This document shows positions 10,271-21,827 of a stretch of 64,000 bases of DNA, piece after piece (the stretch's first letter is position 1; each line of letters starts with the position of its first letter). Made by a program: the position numbers and the translations under genes. The notes beneath the pieces were generated by a model that did no database searches, had not been told where the DNA came from, and worked only from the letters and a program-made list of their open reading frames with translations. The stretch is taken from positions 620,001 to 684,000 of the forward strand of contig WHVA01000002.1 of the NCBI GenBank assembly GCA_015179125.1, in the 5' to 3' direction. The DNA comes from Gautieria morchelliformis. Lineage: Eukaryota; Basidiomycota; Agaricomycetes; Gomphales; Gomphaceae.

Positions 10271-12555
10271 ATGGTTTCGTTCCCTTCCACCTCAACAGAA
10301 ATAGCACGGCCCCTGCTCATCCTCTATGCCACTGAGACAGGCAACGCATACGACGTCGCGCAGACTGTCGCGCGGGAAGCGAAGAGGCGCCACTTTCTGG
10401 TAACACTGACAAGTGTGGACGAATACCCTGTTGTCAGTGTCGTAGACACAAAAACTCCCAGCTTAGCCGTGCTCAAGTGTTTCAGTAGGCTGACTTGGTA
10501 ACTGAGCCCGTAATCATTTTTGTTGTATCGACGACGGGATCAGGCGTGGAGCCGCGGTCGATGACGCCCATGTGGAATTTACTGCTTCGATCGGATCTGC
10601 CGTCGGATCTGTTGGAGGGCATGGAATATGCTGTTTTCGGGCTGGGAGATACAGCCTATGAGAAGTTCTGTTGGGCTGCCAAAAAATTGGCCCGACGGCT
10701 GGAAAGTCTCGGCGGCAGAGAAATATGTCCACGAGGCGAGGGCGATGAGCAGCACTTCTTAGGGTATGTGTATTCTTCCTGCCCGTGACCTATCTTATCA
10801 TTTGTATGCAGAATTGAAGGCGCCCTTGACCCGTGGATCGAGCGGCTTTTCGAATCATTGTTAGCTCTGTTCCCTCTTCCTCAGGGACTCGAAATACTTC
10901 CCGCACACCATCTTCGACCCTCGAGGATAACCATGACACCCTGTCGGGACATCACGGATACACAACACACAGCACCTCAAACCCCAAACATGCCCCCCTT
11001 CGCAACCTTAAAATTAAACCGCCGCATAACCTCACAAGACTGGTATCAAGACGTCCGACACCTGGAATTCGAACTAGACACGCCCGTAGAGTACGTTTCC
11101 ATTATTCTACCCCAGAATTATGTAATTCATTGGCCTGGTTCCTGTCAAGAGATATCAGCCAGGAGACGTCGCAGTCATTTACCCCGAGGCGCCAGAGGAA
11201 GATGTAGACCAATTCTTGATCCAGATGGGCTGGGCCAACGACGCAGATGAATTATTGAAGCTGTGCGTCCGACCTGGCGGTGCGCCATTTCTCCATTCGT
11301 CTCTTACTCTTGTTCATATTTCTCTAGAACAACCTCTCCCAGCTAACGTCCCCCCAGTACTGACATTGCGTGAGGCGTTCACAAGATATCTCGATATAAA
11401 CTGTGTCCCACGTCGCTCCTTTTTTGACCTCTTACGACATTTTGCTACTGAGGATCTTGAGAGGGACAAATTGCACGAGTTTTGCACCTCGGAGGGGCAG
11501 GTAAATACATTTCCTCTTCGCCGTCCCCTCTTAACCTGAGCAACGCCACAGGAAGACCTATATGACTACTGCCAGCGCGTGCGCCGCACGATACGCGAGG
11601 TCATCTCCGAGTTCCGCTCGTTGAGGGTCCCGAAGGAATATATATTTGATCTATTCCCTCCTTTGCGTCCCAGACAATTCTCAATCGCCAGCTCTGAAAA
11701 GGTTATTCCCTACCTTTCCTTCTTATTCGTTTGATGTCTGTATTTACACGCGATGTATTTGCAACGTAGGCCCACCAGCGTCAAGTCCATCTTTGTGTCG
11801 CCATCGTGCAGTACCGCACGAAACTGCGCATTCCACGACGCGGGGTGTGCACGATGTATTTGTCATCCCTCGCAGAAGGTGTTATGCGTCCATACAGCAT
11901 CACTTAGCTATATTAACGCCCGCATCGCAGGGAGCCGTATACCCCTCAAAATCGAAGAAGGCCTGATCCGCCTCCCTCCCGATCCAGCCACACCTATAAT
12001 TTGCGTAGGTCCCGGGACAGGTATAGCACCGATGCGCGCCATGATCGAAGAGCGTGTGCACGACGGCGCCGCAAGTAGGTCTTTCCCCGTGGTTTGGCGA
12101 CATAAAAATTATTCACCTGCGGAAACACGTAGATAATACGCTGTACTTCGGGTGTCGATCGTCCGCCAAAGATCAGCACTATGGCACGGAGTGGGAGCGC
12201 CGCGTGCGTGAGGGGACGCTGCGCTATCGTGTGTCTTGCTCCCGGGATGGAGCGGAAGGCACGCCCAAGGTTTATGTACAGCATCTCATTGAGGAGGATG
12301 CGAAATTGGTGTGGGAAATTCTGGACCGTCGGCGAGGGTGGATGTATATCTCAGGGTACGTAGAATTGGGCTGCCGGGGGGACAAAGTGCTGAAAAAGAA
12401 CTGGGTGCAGGTCGTCGAATAAGATGCCGGTGGCCGTTAAGAAAGCGATTGAACATGCGGCTGTGAGCGTAGGAGGGATGACGGAGGAAGACGCAAAGGG
12501 GTTTGTTACCAGGCTCGAGCGGGAGGGACGGCTCTTTGAGGAATGTTGGAGCTAG
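10271..12555 (+). CDS. TAH18: NADPH-dependent diflavin oxidoreductase Tah18/NDOR1
   Basis: Model: 10271-10432, 10489-10763, 10812-11090, 11152-11279, 11328-11500, 11552-11701, 11770-11878, 11931-12074, 12133-12355, 12411-12555; nine introns of 48-68 nt, 595 codons, like human NDOR1. Domains in order: flavodoxin FMN site ([34 protein letters not shown]), a linker, then the FAD-binding ferredoxin-reductase part ([16 protein letters not shown] in place of Rx[12 protein letters not shown]) and the NADPH site ([23 protein letters not shown], the C-terminal YISG). It transfers electrons from NADPH through FAD and FMN to Dre2/CIAPIN1 in cytosolic iron-sulfur cluster assembly (known for the family). 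All core motifs are present. The intron-1 donor could lie three bases earlier. Confidence 0.92.
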
Positions 12556-12706
12556 TTTCGCCTATGCTTTCCACAACGGCGTGCTGGCAATAATTCGGGG
12601 GAAGAGGAGGGTGCTTCACTGATTACTGTAACATAAGCCGGCCGCTATAGTACTCCCAGGCGCGCCTGAGGGGCGAAAATTGAAATGGCTTGCAATTGTT
12701 GTTCCT
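12556..12706. other. 3' flank of Tah18
   Basis: Short non-coding flank; no feature seen. Confidence 0.4.
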
Positions 12707-12910
12707 AACAGGGGGCTGAAGTCGGGTTACTGTAATGCTTATCCCTTCTCCCTTCGCCGTGCATGTGTGGCACTCGCCTTTAAAACGGCAACGAGGTACC
12801 TGATGATTTTGCTATAGTAACTCAACGAGTTTATATATATACGGCACGCTCAATACTCCACAGTAATAATAAATTCTATATAATGAAAGCAAAGAAAACA
12901 ACAACAGCTA
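12707..12910. repeat. composite dispersed repeat
   Basis: 12710-12814 is a direct relative of 30513-30606 (shared GGGTTACTGTAATG, TTTAAAACG, GGTACCTGATGATTTTGCT). 12816-12910 is an inverted relative of 26440-26540 and 31195-31290 (minus strand reads TTTCATTATATAGAATT and GTTGAGTTACT). The two parts are separate in the other locations, so the pieces have been recombined. Confidence 0.75.
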
Positions 12911-14404
12911 CTTATGTCGCCAAATTTACCGGCCTTTGGTGCCGCGGCGCCTTGACGCCCGCGGACTATCCCGCGATGCGAGCACGTGACCGCTCTCGGC
13001 CATGTCTACGGGGACCTTGCTCACCTCTCGCCGCTCTTCTGCTGGTGCTGGGAGAAAATTCAAAACACCAAGTGGGGACGTGGCTCGCACGGCGCTGGTG
13101 TGGCCAATCTGGGGGCCACACTAGCGTCGGGTGGGACGCGGCTCGCAGCTCGAGGCCACACCAGCGTCGGGTGGGACGCAGGCGCGCAGCTTCCATCCCG
13201 CACGACGGCGCACTCTAGGTCTGCGCTCGGCGGCGCGCGTCTCGCTGAGCGTGCTGCGTCCGGGCCGCACTCCCTGTAGTCGAGCACGGCGAGCAGCAGC
13301 GTGCGCGGCGCGGGAGATCACACCTAACCCGGGCGTGTCCTGATTGTGCTGCCGATTCGGTGCCCCAGCGCACGCGATGGTGGACGGTCCGCAGACGCAC
13401 ACGTCTGCGACGGAGTACCGGGATGTCAATCGTTTTTGGTGAGTGCCACCTTTCTTATTTTGACCCGCTCTTACCCCTCACACAGGTACAAAATCCCCAT
13501 GCTCTCCGGACACCCAGGTTGTCGAGGAGTCGACATTCGGTTTCTGCACACGCGCACGCGTACGGATCGCGCGCGACTTTCGATGGGAGGTGCTCGCTGG
13601 TCAGGAAGGAAAAGTCGAAAGCAGGTGGTGGCCTGTGATCGCGCAATGACAACACGCGTTCAGACCGCGTTCAACTGTTAATATTACTATCTATTAATAT
13701 CTGATTATGCGTTTTGCTTGAACGAGTCTCTGGGCCCTGATTTGCTGACTTAATAGTTATTAGTTGCTGGTAGTGTAAATTATTTGATCTGCAAAAAGTT
13801 TGTCTGGGTGCAAGTACACGCACATATTTCCAACAGTGTGACATGAGCTCGGAGTTTTACATGAGCTCGGAGTTTTACCCTGTGGCATCCAGCGCAACAG
13901 AATGAATGACGAGTAGCTCGCTCAGGTCTGGATGAAATATTCTAATATCTCGTAGAGACCATCTAAGCTGTATATCTATTTAATCAGACATATTTGCGCA
14001 TGAGGCCTCTATTACCTCTCCCAAGTCGAAAATTTACCGGTAAATTTTGGCGGTAAATTTAAGCTGCGCCTATGCTTATGCGCACTTATGGCTACTTATC
14101 CAGTAAATTCTGGGCTGGCAGCTTCATAGAGGCTCTGATATTTTTTGTGTGTGTTCTGGATGCCTGTTGCAGCGCTTTGTATATTTTTTTTATCCCCTTG
14201 CTTTTTGCAGTACTTACTATAAAAGATATATATGCCAAGGCTAATTCAGTCAAAAGTATATTCACTTGCATATCATCTCTACAATCAATCCAAGAATAAT
14301 ACAACTAGTAGAAGCTATTTACTCATTGGAGCTGATATATGGATTCTCTGGAGGATAGAGAATGTAAGAATAACAAGACTGGGATACAAGTTCTCAATGT
14401 TTCA
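12911..14404. other. non-coding region, GC-rich then AT-rich
   Basis: 12980-13330 is GC-rich with direct repeats of CCACACYAGCGTCGGGTGGG (about 13117 and 13160) and many overlapping spurious ORFs. CATGAGCTCGGAGTTTTA is tandemly duplicated near 13841-13878. 13440-14400 has no recognisable gene. Confidence 0.5.
14029..14048. repeat. perfect 20-bp palindrome
   Basis: AAAATTTACCGGTAAATTTT is fully self-complementary, followed by a second GGTAAATTT. A related interrupted palindrome lies at 18367-18394. Confidence 0.9.
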
Positions 14405-14828
14405 GCATGTGAGTGAGGTCAAAGCATCATGTCCACTATTTCTAGCATGCTCATGCCTGATATGCAGCATGTCTACTATTTGTGCTCAAGCCTGGCATGC
14501 ATCAGCATAACTATTGCGGGCTCATGGCTGACACTCATGTTGATTATTTCAAGTGCACTCACAGCCGACACCTATCATGTTGACTATTTTGGGCTCATGA
14601 CTGACACACATCATGTCAATTATTTCAAGCATGCTCACGCCTGACACACATCAAGTCAACTATTTTGGGCTCACGCATCATGTTGATTATTTCAAGTGTG
14701 CTCACTGCTAACACACATCATCAAGTCCTATTTTGGGCTCATGCCCTGACACACATAATGTCAATTATTTCAATCATTCTCACAGCCTGACATGCATTCA
14801 ATTATTTCAAGCTCACAGTTGACATGTA
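14405..14828. repeat. minisatellite, about 35-bp unit, block 1
   Basis: Degenerate tandem units with the core ATCATGTCAATTATTTCAAG followed by GCTCACGGCTGACA. The array stops at the LTR beginning at 14829 and resumes at 15879. Confidence 0.85.
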
Positions 14829-15878
14829 TGTTATGACCATGCCAATCCCACCTTCAGATACTCAGTTCTGCTTCCCTTCCAAGGTTCCGATACCTCCGAT
14901 GTTCCCCCCCTTGTTATCTCTGTTACCCATTCAACTCTATTATACACACCCTTCAAACTCGACTCACATCACAGCAAGACCCTATGTCTGAAGCATCAGG
15001 AGCCTCATTGTTCCATCTGTCAAGTAGATGTTCCATTCCCCTTGTTATTTTGCCTATTGTTCTTGACTCTACCCTGCAACCCCCTTGTAGTTCTTTGTTC
15101 CAGATTAGATACTTACCCCGTATGCTTTACCTGACTTCCACTTTCATTGGAACATGCTGTTAAGACCTGTTCCCAAGTCTGGACCTGAGGCCTCAGCCTC
15201 CGATCTTGCTCGGGAACCCTTCTTGGCTAACTCGGGTTTCCTTCGGTTCATCATTCACCCTGACTTCCTTTCCTACATAGTCCTGTTCCATTCCTGATGA
15301 TGGTCCCCTTATCATGCTTATCTGCTCGATGCGGGAATTGATGCCCTCTTTCCACTCCTTGCAATTAGTATATAAACCCCCCATCATGTATGATAAATCC
15401 TCAGTTCTGATATCGACTTAGATTCTCCATCTTCCCCTCAGTCTAATCTTGTTTCCCAAACCTTGGCTTGAAGCTGGATCTGTTCCCAAGTCTGCTTCCC
15501 AAAATTAGTAGAAGCCAAGCCCCCTGTTCCCGAACCTCGGCTTGGCCTTTGGGTTGAGTCTTAAGTACAACTTACATTACATTACCTGTTGCTCCAGCCC
15601 TTTGTATAAAACCCACTAATGTATGCGCCTTATTCTGCAATCAGATAATCAACTTTGATACTTGACTCCCTCACATCCTCTCCTGTTCTTAGCACAGCGA
15701 GTACTTCCTCTGACCTCCAACTCGATTTCTGACTCTTGACTTAGAATGATTCTTGAACCCTTCTCTACCTCTGCCTCTTCTGACTTCTGACTTCCGTTCT
15801 GAAATACTTAGGACGATAGTTCATTGGGGGCACAATACATACATTGAACCCACTGTCCTTTCCGACCCAAATGTAACA
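14829..15878 (+). mobile_element. LTR of a Ty3-type retrotransposon, with an internal insertion
   Basis: It begins TGTTATGACC and ends ATGTAACA, the inverted TGTTA..TAACA termini of an LTR. It contains a TATA-like TTGTATAAAA near 15601 and CTGCAATCAGATAATC downstream. The end region TACTTAGGACGATAGTTCATT is shared with the LTR at 16636-17309. Compared with that copy it has about 400 extra bp (roughly 15162-15575). It interrupts the minisatellite. The flanking bases ATGTA/ACATA could be a mutated target duplication. Confidence 0.75.
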
Positions 15879-16350
15879 ACATATCATGTTGATTATTTCA
15901 AGTGTGCTCACAGCCTGACACACATCATGTCGATTATTTCAAGCTCACGGTTGACATGTATCTTGTTGATTATTTCAAGCGTGCTCAGGGCTGACACGCA
16001 TCAAGTCAACTATTTCAGGCCCTCACATCATGTCAATTATTTCAAGCATGCTCAGGGCTGACATACATCAAGTCGACTATTTCAGGCCCTCACATCATGT
16101 CAACTATTCCAAGCTCACAGCTGACATGTCAATTATTTCAGGCTCACGGCTGATGTGCATCATGTCAAATATTTCAGGCCCACACATCATGTCAATTATT
16201 TCAAGCTCATGGCTGACATGCATCATGTCGATTATTTCAAGCCATGGCTGACATGCATCATGTCGATTATTTCAAGTGCACCTACATATCATGGCAAATA
16301 TTTCAGGCCCACACATCATGTCAATTATTCCAAGCTCGTGGCTGACATGC
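15879..16350. repeat. minisatellite, about 35-bp unit, block 2
   Basis: Same unit as block 1 (ATTATTTCAAGCTCACGGCTG and variants), about a dozen copies, lying between the two LTRs. Confidence 0.85.
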
Positions 16351-16587
16351 ATTCCACTCCTTCTCCCTGCGCTCCTCTTCCAACCGTTCCTTCTCCTTCC
16401 GCACAGCTTCCTCGGCCGCTTGTTTTTCCGCCAGTTCCTTTTGCGCAAGCATATCGTCGAAATGCTTCTTCATCTCAGCACTGGACATTTTGGAGAAATT
16501 GAATGAGGAGTTCATGGTAGCTTGAAACAAGACGTGTTCTGCTTCCCGCTTATCTTTCAAACTCCGACGCCTTTGTTCACAGTTCAC
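16321..16587 (-). CDS. antisense coiled-coil ORF inside an LTR element
   Basis: An 88-codon frame; a likely inner start is Met at 16515 (MNSSFNFSKMSSAEMKK). It encodes a highly charged Glu/Lys/Arg helix (KELAEKQAAEEAVRKEKER), a predicted coiled coil. It lies on the strand opposite to the LTRs, just upstream of the 3' LTR. The C-terminus runs into minisatellite sequence, so it may be truncated. No homology is claimed. It could be a captured host exon or an element-encoded antisense gene. Confidence 0.35.
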   Translation of the reverse strand: MNCEQRRRSLKDKREAEHVLFQATMNSSFNFSKMSSAEMKKHFDDMLAQKELAEKQAAEEAVRKEKERLEEERREKEWNACQPRAWNN

Positions 16588-16635
16588 GTGATCCGACCTG
16601 TGGTCTCGTGGGGCTCGACCTTAGAAGGGAGATAC

Positions 16636-17309
16636 TGTTACGACCGTGCATTTCCGACTTCCAACCTTCAGTTCCGCAACCTTTCCGCCCCTCTGATAAT
16701 TCTGACATTCCGCCCCTTGTTCTACTCTCTTGTTCTTTCGACTCTATTACTCGGACCCACTGGACCCGCTTCATCGTTCATCAAGACCATATGTCTGGAC
16801 CTCCTTGTGTTTCGTTGTCAGATATGTTTTCCCAACCCCTTGTTCTTTGCCATTGTTTTACCTTACCCTGAACCCCCCTTGTAGTCCCATTGTTCCCAAT
16901 TAGTTAGTTCCCACGTATTGTCTACCTGACTTCTGCTCCCCCTGGAATTTGCTTAGTACCATCTCATTACCTGTTGTCTCAGCTCTTTGTATAAAAGCCT
17001 GTCATGTATGTCTGTTATTCTGCAATCAGATAATCGCCTTTGATACTTGATTTCCTTCGCTCCATCTCCTGTTCTTAGCACAGCGAGTCTAGCAAGACCT
17101 CCGTCTCTCCACCTTCCGCCTTCCATCTTCCATCTTCCGCCTTCCGCCTCCGTTCCGACTTAAGTTCCGACCAACCTTTAGTTCAGTACTTTCCAACTTC
17201 CAACTCATTTCTGAAATACTTAGGACGATAGTTCATTGGGGGCGCAACCTACAAGTTGAAGCTGCTGTCCTTTCCAGTTCCGACTTAGTGGAAATCTCGA
17301 TATGTAACA
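16636..17309 (+). mobile_element. LTR (3' type) of the same retrotransposon family
   Basis: It begins TGTTACGACC and ends ATGTAACA. The preceding GAAGGGAGATAC looks like a polypurine tract, as expected just before a 3' LTR. TATA-like TTGTATAAAA near 16990 and CTGCAATCAGATAATC near 17018 match the LTR at 14829-15878. No pol genes lie between the two LTRs, so at most this is a non-autonomous or deleted element. Confidence 0.78.
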
Positions 17310-17420
17310 TGCCCATGAGCCGCGGCTTACTGGCTCGGCTCGGGATTGACCTGAGCCAGATGCGCCGATGGCTTACGCCTCGGCTGACGTGGCCTGGGCC
17401 GGGCCATGCACATCAGTATA
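17310..17420. mobile_element. degraded relative of the GGCC-rich hAT MITE
   Basis: GC-rich block ending GGCCGGGCCATGCACATCAGTA, resembling the right end of the 5520-6165 element (GGCCGTGCCCATCACTA). The left end is not definable. Confidence 0.4.
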
Positions 17421-18409
17421 CATCTATCCACTGTCGGGGCTGAGTGGTCATCAGACTACTTGACACGACCTTCACAGCATCCCATCAGCGCTGAGGCATG
17501 GCACAATATGCAAGGCGATGGATTTGATGAACAAACATTCTATGTAAAAGAAGTAATGTTAGCAATACAACGTCGAGGCATCAGATAGCTTTAGCCGGGC
17601 GCGGGCGAGTAATTGATTGACGCTTTTCTTGTCAGGAATTGGTCATTACATCTGATTTGCCTGGGCGAAATGGTCTCCCAAGATCTTGTCATGTAGCACT
17701 CATTGACGACACACAGTGCAGTGTCAGCGTAACACCACATGAAAACCATCTGCGACACAACTCACTGATGTGAATTAAGATGTCGCATATCCGGTGTGTT
17801 ATCTTATGATGATCACAACTCAATCGCCGGCGCTTGCATGTGTCTGTAATTCTAGACGTTGGATGATATCTGCAGACATATCAGCTCGTGTCAATGTCGC
17901 TGGATATGGGGACACGAGACGAGTCTCATTTTGGCGGCATGTCCTGGACGACGTGAGAAGAGGCCGTATGAAAAGACCATCGAATTTTGACATGGGGCAC
18001 AACGACATGGTAACCACGATATGATGCATTCGGTGTATTGGCTGTGACGACGATGTAGAGCTGTGCTCGGCGGCCCAGGAAAGCCCAGGAAGCTACTGAG
18101 ATGATCTGCGACGTGGCTGCAGTTTTGTTTAGTACGATATTATTAGAATGGAGACGGTGCGACCTAGCGAGAATAAACGGTACTGGACATCTGGCATATT
18201 TTTGCAGTCATGCGATAATTCAGGTTGGAAAAATTTGTAGCTGTCGTGAATTAAGTCAGCTCCTTTGGAACGACGGTAACTGGTTGGATCCAGAGTTAAA
18301 TATAAACGACATTATCCAGACACACAGCACAGCCACATTGAATTTCGTACCATTTATGCGTATTCTGAATTTACCGTGCGAACGCGGTAAATTCGGCAGA
18401 ATAACGTTA
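17421..18409. other. intergenic with repeat copy B
   Basis: No gene recognised. 18041-18203 is the second copy of the repeat at 6451-6612. 18367-18394 is a perfect inverted repeat GAATTTACCG-8nt-CGGTAAATTC. Confidence 0.6.
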
Positions 18410-20310
18410 CTTACATGACTGAGGTGCGCAGCGGTGGAATCCAGGCGCTAGTATATAGCCAATTGTTGTTTTCCTGACTCGGGATACAGATGCTAGAGCG
18501 GGGCAGAGGATGACAATGCTATTCATTGCATAAACTGAGCATTACGACATGTACCAAGTACGAAATTCGAATAAATTCGTATGAGTCGGCCCAAAGACAG
18601 ATAGCGTTGATGATACGAAGTCAAACCTAGTTTTATTTTCCATATGCACGTACAAACCCCACAACAATCGTCAAGGAAGACACTGGCCGAGGACACACAA
18701 GGGCATGAAGCGCGTGAGGCCTCGCTTAGTCCGGGATGTAACATAGTGACCAAGCATGTGCTCATAGAAGCAGAATGGGACTGAGAACGGCTACAATGGA
18801 CCAAGAAACTGCGGTGGCGGCAGCACTAAGTTTGATTGCCCCACTTGGTGTGCTAGATCCAGAAGGATTTGGGGGTGCTGTTCCCGAGGCGACTGGGGTG
18901 TTACCAGTCGTACTGTTTGGCGCTACGCTTCCAGTTGTCTGAAGACCATATGTTAACTTCCGACATAAACCTCACGATTAACAGACACTCGCGTCGTTGG
19001 CGCTGAAGAAGAAGAAAGTAGCTCCCAACAATGTGAAGTTGTTCCCGTGCACAGAGTTCACGAAAGACGTGATGTTGAAGTTGAAGTGATTCGTGGGGTC
19101 GAATCCAGCAGGTGGGGTTACACCCGTTGTATTTTGCAAGTAACAAAGGACGACATAGCTATAAAAAACGGCCTTTTAACAAATTAAGTGAGAATGAAGA
19201 GGGTGGCAGCACTTACCGGTGGGGAGGGGATGTTGCTGGGGGTCCGGGACCTAGGTAGTCCGTCAATGTTGCTGTCTTGGACTGGTTTGTGAGGACAAAC
19301 TGTCCATCTGTGAGGCCATTGCTGACGTAGTCAGCTCCCAAGAAATGCCTGTCCACGGTCATAACTCTTGGTTCATTGGGGTGAAACACAAGCGAGACCA
19401 GCCTACCTGGCCTCAGACACGTTGGGCCAACAATCATACTGACTCTGCTGCCAATGGTCTACGCTCAGGACAACGACACTGCTGCCGTGCTTCAGGATCT
19501 TATGAATGCAAAAATTATTCCCAATATGATCCCAGCATTCACGCCTGCGTTCCCTCTCGAGGTCGTCTTCACTGATAACACAGGCTCAAGGTTCCCCGTG
19601 ACCGCAGGAGCAAACCTGACCTTGAGTCGTGGGTATTTATTGAAGCATCCCGAAGCCTGCTTCCATTGCTTCCATAGAGACTGCCAATCTTCCGTCCTTT
19701 GGGTCTATCATCGCCAAGAGATATGTTTTCCCGATAATATGGGTGTTGTTCGACTTGAGGGCCAGGGGGACAAGAAAAGGGTTCAATGTAATGGGCCGTA
19801 TCATGGTATGAGGCTGGAATATATACGCAACCAAGCCCCAAATTCAGCTAGTATCGAGGTCTGGCATGTCGTTTGTTCATCAAGTTTTACTGAATGCAGC
19901 TGTCAGAGTTGAAGAATCAAAAGTTAACGGGCCGACATGCGTGCTAGACTGTTTGAGCCAGGCCCGAGGTACACGAAAAGCCAATCAGAGATATCTACTA
20001 GTCGCTAGTCGCTAAAGCTTCTCCATTATGCCGGACTCAAAGGTGACACCGCGCGCGTCTATCATGTCCTTCGAGAACTCTGCGACCAATAGTTACGTCA
20101 CTTAGAGTTTATCGCTAAATATGTCTTCTCAGTCTATAGATCTAAGTAACCAAAGAACATTACTGTAAGTTCTTCTTCAAGGTTTACTGGCAGTAATCTT
20201 GAAGCAGGACTTACAGTAATATTGCTCTTCTATTCGATCGTAGTACAGGAACACCTGTCTGTCAACTGAGCGAGCAGTCCGGAGTCGTAAATGATAATTT
20301 AGAGTGTGAA
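18410..20310 (-). repeat. left arm of a 1.9-kb inverted repeat
   Basis: Read on the minus strand, it matches 24560-26433 over nearly its whole length, from CTTACATGACTGAGG.. (18409) to the GACAGACAGGTGTTCCTG region (about 20250). Within the arm a segment of about 250 bp is flipped (see the PEBP pseudogene). A 62-bp hairpin ATTACTGTAAGT..ACTTACAGTAAT lies at about 20159-20220. Confidence 0.88.
18762..19990 (-). pseudogene. PEBP-family secreted protein gene, internally rearranged copy
   Basis: This is the inverted duplicate of the intact gene at 25063-26102. Exons 3-5 are preserved on the minus strand: HFLGADYVSNGLTDGQ, YVVLCYLQNTTGVTPP, FNFNITSFVNSV, a Ser/Thr/Pro linker and a hydrophobic tail ending at TGA 18764. 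The 5' half is scrambled. The upstream flank is joined directly to the exon-2 piece (..SNNTHIIGKTYLLAMIDP), then the exon-1 piece (19430-19680) follows in the opposite (+) orientation, reading QDNDTAAVLQDLMNAK. The start codon and the first residues of the signal peptide are missing. It cannot encode the protein; transcription unknown. Confidence 0.85.
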
Positions 20311-20998
20311 TTTCATGAAAACAGAAACTATATACATGTAACCGACACTGTAATGTATAGAATTGAGTTTAATAAACTGGCAGCTCAGCTGTACAGTTCT
20401 ACTCACGCTGTTGGACTCGCCGCCATGCCCCGGCCGGTTTGAAGACAGTGACGATGAGATCCAGCTGCTCCCGCTGGTTACAAGTCGTACCGGTCGTGTT
20501 CTGAAGAAGAGCGCAGCACTCCTCGATCCAGCCGACCATGCCGGACAACGAGGACTCGACGGAGTTCTCACTGTCCGGCATGGTCGGCTACTTTCGCAGC
20601 ACGCCGCCGCCGGTAGAACTGAACGTGGACGATGTACTTGAGTCCAATGTCCCTGACCCAGCCCCTGATCCTAATCAGGAAAGCACGCGAGACATTCTCC
20701 GCATTCTCATTCTCGATCTCCTCTCCTCGTTCGTGTTTGTGTTTGCGAGGTCGAGGCCGGCTTGTGTGCGTTTCGTCGTAGGGCAGGATGCGTCACGTCT
20801 GTGAAATCCCCAGTTAGCCAATGGGATCGTTTAGTCAGCAGTAGTGTGTGGATGAGGGATGAAATGGGGAGATAGGTGGCAAGTTGATGCGGGGTAAGAT
20901 GCCAGCCTTGTTTGTGTCTTTCTTGCTATTTTGGGATGTTACATAATTCCCATCACCCGGCTACCGCCATAACCCATAATTTGTCAAAATAAGTATGG
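20311..20998. other. region with a perfect hairpin and mirrored ORFs
   Basis: AGCCGACCATGCCGGACA (20530-20547) is the exact reverse complement of 20572-20589, loop 24 nt. Because of it, ORFs on both strands begin with similar peptides: + strand MPDNEDSTEFSLSGMVGY from 20538, - strand MPDSENSVESSLSGMVGW from 20581. No family is recognised. Confidence 0.5.
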
Positions 20999-21417
20999 GC
21001 TATTGGATGACTTTCCGTAGACCTAAAATCCTAAATTCCTTTTCCTAAATGCCTCGGAACAGCGAGCCGAGCACATTATGTAAAGCTCCGCCCGATCCTC
21101 GTCCATCGCCCAGACCTCTGAATCCACGCAGGGGGGCCGACCCACTTTCTAGCATAATCAAAGTCCATAACTGACAGGTCTGACAGCTGGCATCACATTT
21201 GGCCCAATTTGGACATCAACACACTCTACAACGGCTGGCTGACCCGGGAGCCTGGCTGGAAGTCGGGCCAGCGAGATGCCGAGAGAACGCCGATGACTCT
21301 CGTTTGAAATTTGGTCTTACGGTTTGAACCTTGGTCTAAACCTACAACTTTTCTCACGCGAAGCTGCTTTAGAACTGCGAGTTTAGGATTTTAGGGCTAC
21401 GGAAAGTCACCCATTGG
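20999..21417. mobile_element. MITE, 419 bp
   Basis: Terminal inverted repeats include GACTTTCCGTAGACCTAAAA (left) and TTTTAGGGCTACGGAAAGTC (right). Possible 6-bp duplication GTATGG at 20993-20998 and 21418-21423. The terminal motif CTACGGAAAGTCACCCA also occurs inside the hAT MITE near 5910. No ORF. Superfamily undetermined. Confidence 0.7.
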
Positions 21418-21827
21418 GTATGGTTTATGAACCCAATTCCCTGCGAACAAACATGGTGGATTGAAAAATGTATGCCATATAAGGGAGCATCGGTATCTGT
21501 TAGGAAGGAGTCTACTGTAGAATATTTTACAACAGGTTGCTACAGCCGGCGTCTGGTGCCTGCCGCGGATGTGGTATTCGCCGGGTGTAAGAACGCCGCC
21601 GCTACTTAAACTCTGAGTTATTCTAATTATATCTCGCAAAGCACAAGGATCCCCTTGTACTTTGGCGCTCCTTGTCATGCCTTGTACCTTGTATCCATCA
21701 TCGGAGTGACGTCAGTGTACACGAGTGCTGCTACTCAACACGGCTTGTAGTCTTCTAGATAAACATATATACACCTTGTGTTCAGGTCTGACTTTCAGTT
21801 CTCTCACTACACTACTATCTGCCACAG
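21418..21827. promoter_or_regulatory. 5' flank of the aldo-keto reductase gene
   Basis: No ORF recognised. It should hold the promoter. Elements were not resolved. Confidence 0.3.

Noticed and set aside
12883..13681. Cluster of overlapping ORFs on both strands
   Set aside because: GC-rich direct repeats keep many frames open; no motif or splice structure supports a gene.
14405..16350. Possible CRISPR-like array
   Set aside because: Units are degenerate and contiguous, without unique spacers, and the organism is eukaryotic. It is a minisatellite.
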